Part shown: positions 44,159 through 53,107 of the stretch, piece by piece
How the letters are laid out: every line of letters begins with the position of its first letter
Numbering within the stretch: position 1 is the first letter of the stretch
Origin: Trichococcus ilyis
GTDB taxonomy: Bacteria; Bacillota; Bacilli; Lactobacillales; Aerococcaceae
Direction of reading: 5' to 3'
DNA length: 64,000 nucleotides
Assembly: GCF_900109135.1 (NCBI RefSeq)
Contig: NZ_FNYT01000009.1
Coordinates: 1-64,000, forward strand
Notes under the pieces: model-generated
Databases searched by the model: none
What the model was told of the DNA's origin: nothing
Seen by the model: only the letters and a program-made list of their open reading frames with translations
Program-made: the position numbers and the translations under genes

Positions 44159-45070
44159 ATGGGAGACTGTACACTGATCGTGAATCCGTCTTCAGGCGGC
44201 GAAAAAGCACCGGAGTATCTGGAGCAAATGACGGAACAGTTGCGCAAACTGTTTGGTCAAATCAACGTCAAGGAAACCGAAAAACAGGGAGATGCCATCC
44301 GTTTCGCCTACGAGTCGGCAAACCAAGGACATCAGGCGGTCTTTTGCATGGGCGGCGATGGCACTGTTAACGAAACAATCAATGGTTTGGCTGCTGCAGG
44401 GGGAAAAGCGGCTTTCGGGTTCATCCCTTTGGGCACCGTCAATGACCTTGCAAGAGCAATCAGCATCCCTTTGGACCCCGTGGAGGCTATCCGCATGTTG
44501 GGCTCCGCTGTCTTGGTCGATCTCGACATAGGCAAGGTCAACGACCGCCATTTTGTGTCGAATGTGGCTGCAGGCGCGATACCCGAAGCGGTCGGAGCGG
44601 TCAGCATTGAGAAAAAAACGAAGTATGGCCCTCTGGCCTATTTCATCGAAGGGGGAAAGGCGCTGGCTGACCAGACCGTGCATCGCTTCCGGATCACAGT
44701 CGACGGGGAGACCTTTACCCAGGAATCGCCGCTCCTTTTGATCGCGCTCACGAATTCGCTCGCCAGCTTCGAAAGCTTCATGCCGGAGGCGCAGGTTGAT
44801 GACGGCAAGATGCGTCTGGTCGTCTTAAAAGAGTCCAGTCTGCTTGATTCGCTCACACTTTTGGCGCAGGTGCTCAGGGGTGAAATCAAAGCTTCCGAAA
44901 GCGTCATTTATCGATCGTTCAAGCGGGCCACCATTGGTTTGGAGGATGGCGATAGCCTGATCACCAATGTGGACGGGGACGAAGGGCCGGCATTTCCGCT
45001 CGAAATAGCGATACTGCCTTCCTTCCTCAAAGTTTATGCACCGGCTCCACTTCACGAACAACGAGGCTGA
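44159..45070 (+). CDS. diacylglycerol kinase-family lipid kinase (YegS/DgkB-like)
   Basis: A 303-residue cytosolic or membrane-associated lipid kinase. It has the VNPSSGG start (8-14), the nucleotide-binding GGDGTVNE (65-72) and GTVNDLARAI, all hallmarks of the DAGK catalytic family; it may recycle diacylglycerol. The ATG at 44159 has GAGGG 7 bases upstream; a longer frame to 44000 lacks a ribosome site. The last codons, for PLHEQRG and stop, are made of sequence shared with the intergenic element family (GGCTCCACTTCACGAACAA), so the C-terminus seems to have been replaced or extended by that element. A TGCTACACT extended -10 lies at 44117-44125. Confidence 0.86.
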   Translation: MGDCTLIVNPSSGGEKAPEYLEQMTEQLRKLFGQINVKETEKQGDAIRFAYESANQGHQAVFCMGGDGTVNETINGLAAAGGKAAFGFIPLGTVNDLARAISIPLDPVEAIRMLGSAVLVDLDIGKVNDRHFVSNVAAGAIPEAVGAVSIEKKTKYGPLAYFIEGGKALADQTVHRFRITVDGETFTQESPLLLIALTNSLASFESFMPEAQVDDGKMRLVVLKESSLLDSLTLLAQVLRGEIKASESVIYRSFKRATIGLEDGDSLITNVDGDEGPAFPLEIAILPSFLKVYAPAPLHEQRG

Positions 45071-45240
45071 GAGATAAATCAAATTTTGGTTGAAAATAGC
45101 TGAACAGTAAAAATAGAAATCGCATGAAATCAACGTTTGTAAGCTTGATTTCATGCGATTTTTTCTTTTTTTAAGACTTTTGTCCCAGTCTCATCCGCTC
45201 CGGTGGTCCGGCGCTAAACACGTTCTGTCCCGCTCTCTTC
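45042..45240 (+). repeat. convergent-junction element, copy 4 (rearranged, overlaps the lipid-kinase 3' end)
   Basis: Element pieces appear in an altered order. CGGCTCCACTTCACGAACAA (45042-45061) and CGAGGCTG (45062-45069) lie in the kinase 3' end. After a separate terminator come GTCCCAGTCTCATCCGCTCC (45182-45201) and GGTGGTCCGGCGCTAAACACGTTCTGTCCCGCTCTCTTC (ending 45240). The right arm and flank match copies 1-3; the left outer arm is missing. The element abuts the stop codon of the opposing M3 peptidase. Confidence 0.75.
45118..45170 (+). terminator. terminator inside repeat copy 4
   Basis: A perfect stem AATCGCATGAAATCAA/TTGATTTCATGCGATT with loop CGTTTGTAAGC and long T-runs. It replaces the GAATGGC core of the other copies and probably ends the lipid-kinase transcript. 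Confidence 0.9.
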
Positions 45241-47047
45241 AGATATATTTTTCGGTCAGACGCAAAAATTCTGCAACGTCTTCAGCCATGATCTCCAATC
45301 CTTGGTTCCAGAATTCGAGCTGGGTGATGTCGGCGCCAAGATGCTTCAGCACAAGGTCTTCCGTCGTCATCGAGCCGGTATCCCGCAGGAGGGAAATGTA
45401 GGTTTCTTCGAAGTTGCCGCTCTGCTGCATCGACTGTGCATAAATGCCGAGACTGAAAAGGAAACCGAACGTGTAAGGGAAGTTGTAGAAGGGCACATCA
45501 TCAATGAAAAAGTGCAGCTTGCTCGCCCAGAACAGGGGATGGTATTCACTTAAACTGTCCTGGTAAGCCTCTTTCTGGGCTGCCTCCATCAGTGCGGACA
45601 GACGATCCGCCGTGACGAAACCATTCATTCTTTCTGTGTAGAAGGATTTTTCGAAAATGTAACGGGCATGAATATTCAAAAACATAGCGGTCGCATTTTC
45701 CAGTTTTGTGTTCAAAAGCGCTATTTTTTCTTCGTCGCTGCTCGCTTCTTTGACCGTAGCCGCACTGATGATGGTCTCCGCAAAAGTTGATGCGGTTTCG
45801 GCAACGTTCATGGCGTAGCGCGTATTCAGATCAGGGAGGTCGCGCATCACATGGGAATGGAAAGCATGGCCCAATTCATGGGCCAGTGTGCTCATGTCGC
45901 TGGCTGAACCTGTAAAGGTCATGAAAATACGCGATTCCTTTGATTCGGGATAATCTTCGCAATATCCGCCGGGGCGTTTTCCGGAACGATTCTCGGCTTC
46001 GATCCACCGGTCCTTGACTGCATCCAAGGAAAAAGCGGCCAGTTTCGGACCGAATGATGTAAAGTGTCCGATGATGTAGTCTACGGCTTCGTCGAAGCTG
46101 AAGGTTTTTGATTTGAAATCACCGAGCGATACGGGAGCATCGACATCGTACCAAGCCAACTTGTCTTTGCCGATGAGAGCGGCTTTACGGTCCAGAAACG
46201 AGAGGAACGGCTGTTTGTAGGCGCTGATGGCCCGCCACATCGAGTCCAAAGTCTCGCGCTTGATGCGGTTGTAGCGCAGCGATTCCGCCAGGAAATCCTC
46301 ATCCTGGTGCGCCTCAAAATCGGCCAGACGGAATCCCTGCAGATGATTCAGCGTATCGGCGAATGCCGGCGCAAGCGATCCCCAAGCTTTTTCCCATTCA
46401 ACGAACAATCTTTTCCGGACATCCGGATCGGGATCGGCATACATCCGGTTCATCGCCTGGCCTGCCGACAGTTGGCTCAGGCTGCCGTCTGTTTCTTCGA
46501 AAGGAATCTTGACGAAGGATACGAGCGTATCGTAGTGCGCGCTCCAACCGTTGAAGCCATCGACACGCAGGTTCGCCAACAACGCCTCCTCCTTGTCGGA
46601 CAAGAGCCGGCCGCCTTGCTGGCGCCATTCCGTGAGGGCGAATGCAAGTGGTGAAAAGTCCGGTTTTCGCAACAGCAAATCCCAATCGCCGGCATTGATG
46701 GCGGTTATTTTTTTCTTCAGAGTCGTTTGAATAATCGTTAATTTGCTGTACAATTGGATTATTCGCGCATGGATTGCGCTTGCATCCAAATCCGAGACGT
46801 CGGCTGATTGGACGCCGGTTATGAAGCTGTTGCATTGCATCAAGGCTTTGGCGAACACCTCTTCGCTATGCAGCAATTCCAGGAAAGCTGGATATTCCGG
46901 CTTATCGTGTTCGGGGTCCCAATCCTTCGCCGCGGTTTCAAAGTCATTCAATCCGGTTTGGATGGATATTATTTTTTCATGCAAGGCCGGTGAAGAACTG
47001 CCGCCCTCAAAAAAAGAGTCCAAATCCCAGGTTAGGCTATATTTCAT
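45239..47047 (-). CDS. M3 family oligoendopeptidase (PepF-like, clade 3)
   Basis: A cytosolic zinc oligopeptidase of 602 residues. The zinc motif HELGH is at 390-394 (HELGHAFH), with the third ligand Glu expected in NVAETASTFAET downstream. The N-terminus WDLDSFFEGGS and overall length fit the M3B PepF-like group (TIGR02290-type). It degrades medium-length peptides. The ATG at 47047 has AGAGG 9 bases upstream; an ATG three codons before is too close to that site. Its stop codon lies immediately next to repeat copy 4. Confidence 0.9.
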   Translation of the reverse strand: MKYSLTWDLDSFFEGGSSSPALHEKIISIQTGLNDFETAAKDWDPEHDKPEYPAFLELLHSEEVFAKALMQCNSFITGVQSADVSDLDASAIHARIIQLYSKLTIIQTTLKKKITAINAGDWDLLLRKPDFSPLAFALTEWRQQGGRLLSDKEEALLANLRVDGFNGWSAHYDTLVSFVKIPFEETDGSLSQLSAGQAMNRMYADPDPDVRKRLFVEWEKAWGSLAPAFADTLNHLQGFRLADFEAHQDEDFLAESLRYNRIKRETLDSMWRAISAYKQPFLSFLDRKAALIGKDKLAWYDVDAPVSLGDFKSKTFSFDEAVDYIIGHFTSFGPKLAAFSLDAVKDRWIEAENRSGKRPGGYCEDYPESKESRIFMTFTGSASDMSTLAHELGHAFHSHVMRDLPDLNTRYAMNVAETASTFAETIISAATVKEASSDEEKIALLNTKLENATAMFLNIHARYIFEKSFYTERMNGFVTADRLSALMEAAQKEAYQDSLSEYHPLFWASKLHFFIDDVPFYNFPYTFGFLFSLGIYAQSMQQSGNFEETYISLLRDTGSMTTEDLVLKHLGADITQLEFWNQGLEIMAEDVAEFLRLTEKYI

Positions 47048-47158
47048 ACTGCTCATCCTCTCGATATCTGTGGTCTATCGTAAAATGCGATATTTTCATT
47101 ATAGCAATCCCCGACAAAAATATGAAAAAGAATTCGTCTCATGAAAGGAAAAAGCCCT

Positions 47159-47656
47159 ATGCAAAGAGAACAAAAAAGCAATTCATACCTGTTAGGAGCG
47201 GTCTTGATCATGGTCTATCTTTATTACCGCGCCACTTTCGAGCAAAATTTCTATGCGCTGCCGAACATCCTCGCAAATCTGCTCCAGTCGCAGCCGTTGT
47301 CCGGCCTGTTCGCTATGTTCACCTTCCAGTACGGCGAGCAGACGATCAGCATCGGGGCTTTGGGCTATTTCGGCTTTCTGGGATTTTTCGGAAGCAAAAT
47401 CTGGTCATTCCTGATCTATTTCCTGCTGGCTTATCTGTGGTATGGCGGCCTTGCCGGGAAGCTGCGGGATGCCTTTACGCCCAGCACGGTGGCTTTACTG
47501 CTATCGGTGAGTTATGCTGCGGCAGACGAATTCCATCAATCGCTCGTGTCTCCGGCATTTGCGATGAAGGAAGATGTCATTTTGGCGGGCAGCGGCGCTA
47601 TTTTGGCGGTGATCGCCGGCTGGTTCTTCCTGACTGCCAGAAAAGGAAGAAAGTGA
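47159..47656 (+). CDS. VanZ-like family membrane protein
   Basis: A 165-residue protein with four or five hydrophobic segments. The VanZ-family motif DEFHQSLV follows a TM segment near residue 124, and a further helix ends the protein. VanZ-like proteins include one giving low-level teicoplanin resistance, but most, probably including this one, have no tested function. The ATG at 47159 has AAAGGA 9 bases upstream; an earlier in-frame ATG at 47141 is possible. Confidence 0.82.
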   Translation: MQREQKSNSYLLGAVLIMVYLYYRATFEQNFYALPNILANLLQSQPLSGLFAMFTFQYGEQTISIGALGYFGFLGFFGSKIWSFLIYFLLAYLWYGGLAGKLRDAFTPSTVALLLSVSYAAADEFHQSLVSPAFAMKEDVILAGSGAILAVIAGWFFLTARKGRK

Positions 47657-47657
47657 A

Positions 47658-47686
47658 TTGCCATGAGAGGCTACTTTTGATAAAAT
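47658..47686 (+). promoter_or_regulatory. promoter of the yebC-type gene
   Basis: TTGCCA (47658-47663), 17 bases and TAAAAT (47681-47686), starting 2 bases after the VanZ-like stop codon. Confidence 0.7.
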
Positions 47687-47722
47687 GATTGAGTAAATTA
47701 ATAGATGAGAAGAGGGATCTGA

Positions 47723-48457
47723 ATGTCAGGACATTCAAAATGGAGTAAAATCAGAGGCGCGAAAGGCGCTGCAGATCAAAAACGAGGTAAAATTTTCCAG
47801 AAATTATCGAAAGAAATCTATATGGCTGCAAAGAACAGCGGTCCGGATCCCTCATCTAACCCTAGCCTGCGCTTGATCATCGAAAAAGCCAAAGCGGCCA
47901 ACATGCCGAACGACAACATCACCCGCGCCATCAAGAAAGCAACTTCAGCTGGAGAAGGCGAAAACTACGAAGAAATCACCTATGAAGGGTACGGCCCGAA
48001 TGGTGTGGCTGTCCTTGTACATGCCTTGACCGACAACCGCAACCGTACTGCGACCAACATCAGAGTCGCATTCAACAAAAACGGCGGATCATTGGGCGAG
48101 TCCGGTTCCGTTAGCTATATGTTCGACCGCAAAGGCTACATCGCGATCGAACGTGAAGATTTGGAAGTGGACGAAGACACGATGCTGATGAGCGTATTGG
48201 AAGCCGGCGGTGAGGAATTGCAGACGAGCGATGAAGTGTTCGAAATTTATACAGATCCAGCCGATTTTGATGCTGTTTGCGAAGCGTTGAAAGCTGAAGG
48301 CTATGTGCTGGCTGAAGCGGAAGTCACGATGGTACCGCAAACTTTGTCGGCTATCGCTGCTGACAAAGAAACGCAATTCAGAACGATGCTGGAAAAATTG
48401 GAAGACGACGATGATGTCTCCGAAGTGTTCCACAACGCCGATCTGGACGAAGAATAG
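47723..48457 (+). CDS. yebC: YebC/PmpR family protein
   Basis: A 244-residue protein of the YebC/TACO1 family, starting with the diagnostic [27 protein letters not shown]. Older work treated it as a transcriptional regulator; more recent work on relatives points to rescue of ribosomes stalled at proline stretches, a job related to that of EF-P encoded at 56037. The acidic surface seen as EVDEDT and EDDDDVSE is typical. AGAGGGATCTGA precedes the ATG. It is monocistronic, with a good promoter and a terminator. Confidence 0.93.
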   Translation: MSGHSKWSKIRGAKGAADQKRGKIFQKLSKEIYMAAKNSGPDPSSNPSLRLIIEKAKAANMPNDNITRAIKKATSAGEGENYEEITYEGYGPNGVAVLVHALTDNRNRTATNIRVAFNKNGGSLGESGSVSYMFDRKGYIAIEREDLEVDEDTMLMSVLEAGGEELQTSDEVFEIYTDPADFDAVCEALKAEGYVLAEAEVTMVPQTLSAIAADKETQFRTMLEKLEDDDDVSEVFHNADLDEE

Positions 48458-48475
48458 AATTCGACAGAGAATGAA

Positions 48476-48533
48476 AAAACGATTGTCCTCCGAGGCCCTT
48501 GGTGCGGAGAGCGATCGTTTTTTATTTTGATGG
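48476..48533 (+). terminator. terminator of the yebC-type gene
   Basis: Stem AACGATTGTCCTCCG/CGGAGAGCGATCGTT (two mismatches) with T6 tail. Confidence 0.8.
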
Positions 48534-48695
48534 AAAGGGTCGCTCCGGTGTAATCGCTTTCTCGACGGGCTTGTAGTATAATTATAATGTAAATCAGATA
48601 GGCAGAGCCGATATTCGCCCGGGTTGTTCGTTCAAAAGTACAATTGCACACCAGCGAGAACTGCTCGGTCTAAACAATGAATGGGGGAACAGCAT

Positions 48696-49205
48696 ATGGC
48701 AAAGGTATTATTTGTGATTGCACCGGAAGACTTCCGCGACGAGGAATTGTTCATGACCCAGGAAGAAGTGGCAAAATGCGGGCATGAGATGTGGATCGCC
48801 AGCCACAAAACCGGGACATGCATGGGCGTCCATGGCGGAATCGCGCAGTCCGATCTTTTGGTCGAAGATGTCGATACAAACAGTTTTGATGGTGTGGTGT
48901 TCGTCGGTGGGAAGGGAAGCAGCGTTTTCTTCGACGATCCGCATGCCTGGATGTTGGCGCAAGCGATGAACGGCCAAGGCAAAATGGTTGCCGCCATCTG
49001 CATCGCTCCTGTCATTTTGGCCAATGCCGGTCTGCTGAAGAAAAAAAATGCGACGGTTTTCAATTCGGAAATTGCGGCCATCGAGGCCAAGGGGGCGGTC
49101 TATTCCGGGTCGGGCGTCACCGTCGACGGGAACCTCATCACCGCAAGCGGGCCGGATCAAGCGAAACAATTCGGCCAGGAAATTTGTGGATTTTTGTCGA
49201 AATAA
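48696..49205 (+). CDS. DJ-1/PfpI family protein
   Basis: A 169-residue protein of the DJ-1/PfpI superfamily. The nucleophile-elbow Cys is C102 in AAICIAPVILANAG, and the conserved acidic residue is in FRDEELF (E16/E17). The residue after the Cys is Ile instead of the His of PfpI proteases, as in DJ-1-like members, so protease activity is unlikely. Chaperone, glyoxalase-like or redox roles are possible. The ATG at 48696 has GGGGGAA about 9 bases upstream. Confidence 0.85.
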   Translation: MAKVLFVIAPEDFRDEELFMTQEEVAKCGHEMWIASHKTGTCMGVHGGIAQSDLLVEDVDTNSFDGVVFVGGKGSSVFFDDPHAWMLAQAMNGQGKMVAAICIAPVILANAGLLKKKNATVFNSEIAAIEAKGAVYSGSGVTVDGNLITASGPDQAKQFGQEICGFLSK

Positions 49206-49247
49206 ACCGTCAGGAGTGTTGCGGGCGAAATGGAGGCGGCATGGAAG

Positions 49248-49544
49248 ATGAAAGAGTTGAAAGCCAGAATCGATGTACTGATGGAACGGGATCCCGTCAG
49301 AATGCAGGAACTGGAAAGAATGTTCGGAATGCTGAAATTTGAACTGCTGGAAGCAAAAAAAGCAGTGGATCTGCAGGAAATCACACTTGCTGACGTGAAA
49401 GGCGAATGGATCAAAGACAATTCGGAGGAAAAGCTTGTTTCTATGCGTGAGGAAGAACGGAACCTTAAGATCGGCAAGTTGATCTATAGTGCTGCAGTGG
49501 AGAAAATGGACATCATGGAGAGAGTTGTTCTTTTGCTTTCCTGA
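49248..49544 (+). CDS. small helical protein of unknown function
   Basis: A 98-residue protein, almost entirely charged helix, with Met-rich heptad-like stretches (MKELKARIDVLMERDPVRMQELERMFGMLKFEL region) and no Cys. I recognise no family. The ATG at 49248 has GGAGG about 11 bases upstream; an ATG six codons earlier is possible. It lies 43 bases after the DJ-1-like gene without an intervening terminator, so they are probably cotranscribed. Confidence 0.6.
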   Translation: MKELKARIDVLMERDPVRMQELERMFGMLKFELLEAKKAVDLQEITLADVKGEWIKDNSEEKLVSMREEERNLKIGKLIYSAAVEKMDIMERVVLLLS

Positions 49545-49571
49545 AGCGGTATTGCGGTGAATCGAAGACAC

Positions 49572-49612
49572 AAAGAACGGCAAGGGCAGATAAAATGGCC
49601 TTGCCGTTCTTT
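49572..49612. terminator. terminator between the small helical gene and the yitT-type gene
   Basis: A perfect 14-bp stem AAAGAACGGCAAGG/CCTTGCCGTTCTTT in a convergent gap. The T-tail is short. Confidence 0.75.
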
Positions 49613-49635
49613 GCCGTCCTGGCGATTGTTTGCGG

Positions 49636-50535
49636 TCATTCCGACTGTTCGTCGAGGAAATCATTGATTTTCTGCTTGTATGATTCATCCGTTATAAGAT
49701 AGGAAAAACCTTCGCCTACGACGCTTTGGGCTTCGCTGATCGTGAAGAAAGCTTTCGGGTCGATGGCCGTGACAATCCGGTTGAGCGGCATCAGTTGCTG
49801 CCTGTTGACGACGATCAACAGCACTTTTTTCTGGCGCTTGGAATAGTAGCCTTCCCCTTCCAAAAAAGTCATGCCGCGGCCGATTTTTTTATCGATCGCC
49901 TCCGCGATTTCCTGGTGTCGGTCCGAGATGATCAGCACCTGTTTCCTCGGATTGAATCCCTCCAGGATAAAGTCCAGCACCTTCGTCTGCACATAAAGAT
50001 GCACGGCAGTCAAAACGACATTCTCCAACCCGATGACGAAGATGGAGGGGCCGACAACGAAAATATCCAACACAACAAGAGCAACGCTTGTGCTCCAACC
50101 GAGGTATTTATTGAAAATCAGGGCGATGATATCGGTCCCGGCCGTTGAGCCGCCAGCCTGCATGACGAGACCCAAACCGGTGCCGACCAAAAATCCGGAG
50201 CAGAGCGGCGCTAGAATGATTGTTTCCATCGGATACCGCCAAGCAGCCGTAAGGTGCAGGAACACCGACATCAATAAGGTAGCGAGAAGCGTCAGCCTCA
50301 TGGTCGACTTCTCCAAAAAGCGGAATCCGACGATCAGGATGACGGCGTTCAGCAGGAAACTCGTCACAGCTACGGGAATATCCAATGTATAGAAGGCCAA
50401 CAAACTTATACCAGTGACACCTCCTTCACCCAGGTGGTTTGCCACAGAAAACATATTGATGCCTATCGAGAAAAGAAATGTTCCGATCATGATCAAAAGA
50501 ATGGATGAAGCCATGTTCTTTTTCAAAAAATTCAC
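49636..50535 (-). CDS. YitT family membrane protein (DUF161 plus DUF2179)
   Basis: A 299-residue protein with five or six N-terminal membrane segments, including the GGVTGISLLAFY and GLVMQAGGSTAGTDIIALIFNKY motifs of the YitT family, and a C-terminal cytosolic DUF2179 domain (about 215-290). The transport or other function is unknown. The start is GTG at 50535; a TTG three codons later has equally good ribosome-site spacing. It diverges from comGA. Confidence 0.86.
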   Translation of the reverse strand: MNFLKKNMASSILLIMIGTFLFSIGINMFSVANHLGEGGVTGISLLAFYTLDIPVAVTSFLLNAVILIVGFRFLEKSTMRLTLLATLLMSVFLHLTAAWRYPMETIILAPLCSGFLVGTGLGLVMQAGGSTAGTDIIALIFNKYLGWSTSVALVVLDIFVVGPSIFVIGLENVVLTAVHLYVQTKVLDFILEGFNPRKQVLIISDRHQEIAEAIDKKIGRGMTFLEGEGYYSKRQKKVLLIVVNRQQLMPLNRIVTAIDPKAFFTISEAQSVVGEGFSYLITDESYKQKINDFLDEQSE

Positions 50536-50689
50536 CTCTTCCTTTCCGAAATCGTCTTATGCTTGCGGATGGGGCCGCAAGTTGAATCAATATCACCTAT
50601 TTTATAATAAGTTTCTCGTCGGAGAAAGAGCAGATGCATGGATTTTGCAGAAGCTATAAGTGACGGCAAAAAAGAAACGAGGTGATGAT

Positions 50690-51733
50690 ATGGAAGAAAA
50701 AGCTGAGAGCCTGTTGGCGGAGGCGATGCGGTTAGGTGTATCCGATATCCATCTGCTCCCTTACGAAGACCACTATGAACTCTTTTTTCGCGTGAGTACC
50801 GGATTGTCGAAAATATCCGCTTATTCCATCGAGAAAGGGGAACGGCTGATTTCCTACTTCAAATTTCTTTCGAACATGAACGTAGGGGAAAGGCGGAAAC
50901 CCCAATCCGGAGCTGTCAGGTACCGCCTGGATGGCAGAAAGATAGAATTGAGGCTGTCGACAATCGCAAATTTCCGTTATCAAGAGTCGCTCGTTATCCG
51001 GATGCTCTACGCCAACCCGGCTTCCGATCCGGGATTGCATGCCTTCTTTCCGGAGCAGGAAAGGGCATTGCTGGACCTGTTGGACCACAAAAGTGGATTG
51101 GTGCTCTTTTCCGGACCTACCGGCTCCGGAAAAACGACCACCATCTATCATTTGCTGCGCAGAAAATACGCAGATGAACCTTTGCAGATCATTACGATGG
51201 AGGATCCGGTCGAAATCGAAGAACCGCTGTTTCTGCAGGCCGAAGTGAATGAGGCTGCGGGCATCACTTACGACCTGCTGATCCGCCAATGCCTGCGCCA
51301 TCATCCGGACATCCTTGTGATAGGCGAAATCCGGGATGAGGAAACCGCCAAAATGGTTGTGAGGAGCGCCTTGACCGGGCATCTGGTGATCGCAACGATC
51401 CATGCCAAAGAGTCGTTCGGGGTATTGGAAAGGCTGCGGGAATTGGCGATTTCTTCCGAACAAATGAAGCAGACGCTGCTTGCGGTCGTCTCGCAACGGC
51501 TGGTCGCAAAATTTTGTCCGCTTTGCGCCGGCAAATGCACGATTCACTGCTCCCACTATCAGGTGAACGAAAAGTCAGCCGCCATCTACGAAATACTGGC
51601 GGGCAAGGAACTGCAGAACCATCTGCAGAATAAGGAGGATGGAAAGCGATTTGTTTCTTTGAACGACAAATTGCGTAAAGCCTATGCGTGTGGATATATT
51701 ACGGAAAAGCACTACTTGGAGAATCTTGTCTGA
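50690..51733 (+). CDS. comGA: competence ATPase ComGA (GspE family)
   Basis: ComGA powers assembly of the competence pseudopilus from inside the membrane. The product has 347 residues, with Walker A GPTGSGKT at 142-149, an Asp box around TMEDPVEIEE, Walker B LRHHPDILVIGEIRDEETA and a His box. A Cys-rich CPLCAGKCTIHC near residue 280 could bind zinc, as in GspE. The ATG at 50690 has ACGAGG about 8 bases upstream. It heads the seven-gene comG operon. TATAAT at 50603-50608 with TTGAAT 15 bases before it may be the promoter. I found no TACGAATA-type SigX box. Confidence 0.94.
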   Translation: MEEKAESLLAEAMRLGVSDIHLLPYEDHYELFFRVSTGLSKISAYSIEKGERLISYFKFLSNMNVGERRKPQSGAVRYRLDGRKIELRLSTIANFRYQESLVIRMLYANPASDPGLHAFFPEQERALLDLLDHKSGLVLFSGPTGSGKTTTIYHLLRRKYADEPLQIITMEDPVEIEEPLFLQAEVNEAAGITYDLLIRQCLRHHPDILVIGEIRDEETAKMVVRSALTGHLVIATIHAKESFGVLERLRELAISSEQMKQTLLAVVSQRLVAKFCPLCAGKCTIHCSHYQVNEKSAAIYEILAGKELQNHLQNKEDGKRFVSLNDKLRKAYACGYITEKHYLENLV

Positions 51734-52757
51734 AAAGCGTTGGCAAGCTAAAGAGCAGGCTTATTTTTTGAAGCGCTTGGGTGAATTGCTGCAGGAAGGC
51801 TTTTCTCTGTCCGAAGGGCTGTCTTTTCTGAAGATGATGCAGCCGAAACGTGCGGACGACATCCAGCGCATGCTTGCAAGACTGGAAACGGGCGTCAATT
51901 TGGCGGAGGCTTTGGCCGGGTGCGGTTTTTCGGAGCAGGTGGTTTCGCAGTTGCGGTTATCGTTCCTTCACGGAAAACTGACGGAAACGTTGCTGTTCTG
52001 TTCCGACTTTTTGGCCGAAAAGGACAAACAGTTGCAAAAGCTCAGAAAAGTTTTGATCTATCCGCTGTTTTTGCTCGTGTTCGCGAATGGCATGCTGATT
52101 GCGATCAGGCAGGTACTGCTCCCGAGCCTGGAGACGATGCTGCAGCCTGCAGAAGACGGGCCCGGCCGGATGGCCAGCATCACCCTGGCTTATTTGAAGA
52201 ACCTGCCGCTCATTATCCTGGGGACTGCGGCTTTGGGGGCAAGTTTGTTTTTGCTGGCGAAAATGTATCTGAAGCGGAAATCCGCTTTCCGGCAATCATT
52301 GTTGTTCTGCAGGATTCCGCTCTTGAGCAGATGGGTCCAACTCTATTATTCCTTTTTCTTCTGCCGGGAATACGCCTATTTTTTCCGCAACGGGATGCAG
52401 TTGAATCAAATCGTTTCGCTGATGCGTGGAGACGAGGGGACGGCCTGGATGAAGGAAATATCCGGGTTGGTGGAGGAGGGGCTGACGCAGGGCGACAGCC
52501 TGACGACGATCATCAAACGTTATCCAATCTTCAAAGAGGAAATGGGTTGGATCATTTACCACGGCGAGCTCACCAGCCAGCTGCCGATCAAATTGAGCAT
52601 GTACAGTGAAGAATGTTTCCGGCTGCTGATTGCTGACATTGAACAGAAAATCGGCTGGCTGCAGCCCGTCTTGTTCCTTATGGTCGCCATCATCGTAATG
52701 GCGATCTATCTGATATTGTTGATGCCGATGCTTAGTTCATTAGGAGGAATGTATTAA
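51726..52757 (+). CDS. comGB: competence pseudopilus platform protein ComGB
   Basis: A 343-residue polytopic protein of the GspF/PilC family with two T2SF halves (about 15-135 and 210-330) and three or four membrane segments. It is the inner-membrane platform for pilin insertion. The TTG at 51726 overlaps the comGA stop by 8 bases and has GGAGA just upstream, and the family-like N-terminus KEQAYFLKRLGELL starts right after. An ATG at 51684 would give a longer overlap. Confidence 0.9.
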   Translation: MSEKRWQAKEQAYFLKRLGELLQEGFSLSEGLSFLKMMQPKRADDIQRMLARLETGVNLAEALAGCGFSEQVVSQLRLSFLHGKLTETLLFCSDFLAEKDKQLQKLRKVLIYPLFLLVFANGMLIAIRQVLLPSLETMLQPAEDGPGRMASITLAYLKNLPLIILGTAALGASLFLLAKMYLKRKSAFRQSLLFCRIPLLSRWVQLYYSFFFCREYAYFFRNGMQLNQIVSLMRGDEGTAWMKEISGLVEEGLTQGDSLTTIIKRYPIFKEEMGWIIYHGELTSQLPIKLSMYSEECFRLLIADIEQKIGWLQPVLFLMVAIIVMAIYLILLMPMLSSLGGMY

Positions 52758-53093
52758 ATGGAAACGATAAAAAAAACGCTGAAGAATAAGGAAGCCTTCA
52801 CACTGATGGAAATGGTCCTCGTCCTGTTCATCATTTCGGTGCTGATGCTGATGATCATCCCGAATGTGGCGAACACGAAGGAAAGCGTGGAGGCGAAAGG
52901 GACCGATGCATTGGCGGTGGTCGTGCAGACCCAAGCGGATATGTACGAACTGGACACGGGGACGGAGGCGGCGAGCTTCACTGTCCTGAGCGACGAAGGA
53001 TACATCAGCGCTAAACAATTGGCTGAGGCGAACGCCAAACTGACGATCAGCGCCGGTGAAGTGGGAACGATCACGCCTGCAACCACGCCGTGA
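52758..53093 (+). CDS. comGC: major competence pseudopilin ComGC
   Basis: A 111-residue prepilin. A basic leader ends at A13, followed by FTLMEM with Glu five residues after the cleavage site (E18), then a hydrophobic helix to about residue 36. Cleavage by ComC is expected after A13. It forms the main shaft of the DNA-uptake pilus. AGGAGG lies about 11 bases before the ATG, which directly follows the comGB stop. Confidence 0.94.
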   Translation: METIKKTLKNKEAFTLMEMVLVLFIISVLMLMIIPNVANTKESVEAKGTDALAVVVQTQADMYELDTGTEAASFTVLSDEGYISAKQLAEANAKLTISAGEVGTITPATTP

Positions 53094-53107
53094 TGACGGC
53101 CTGACCG

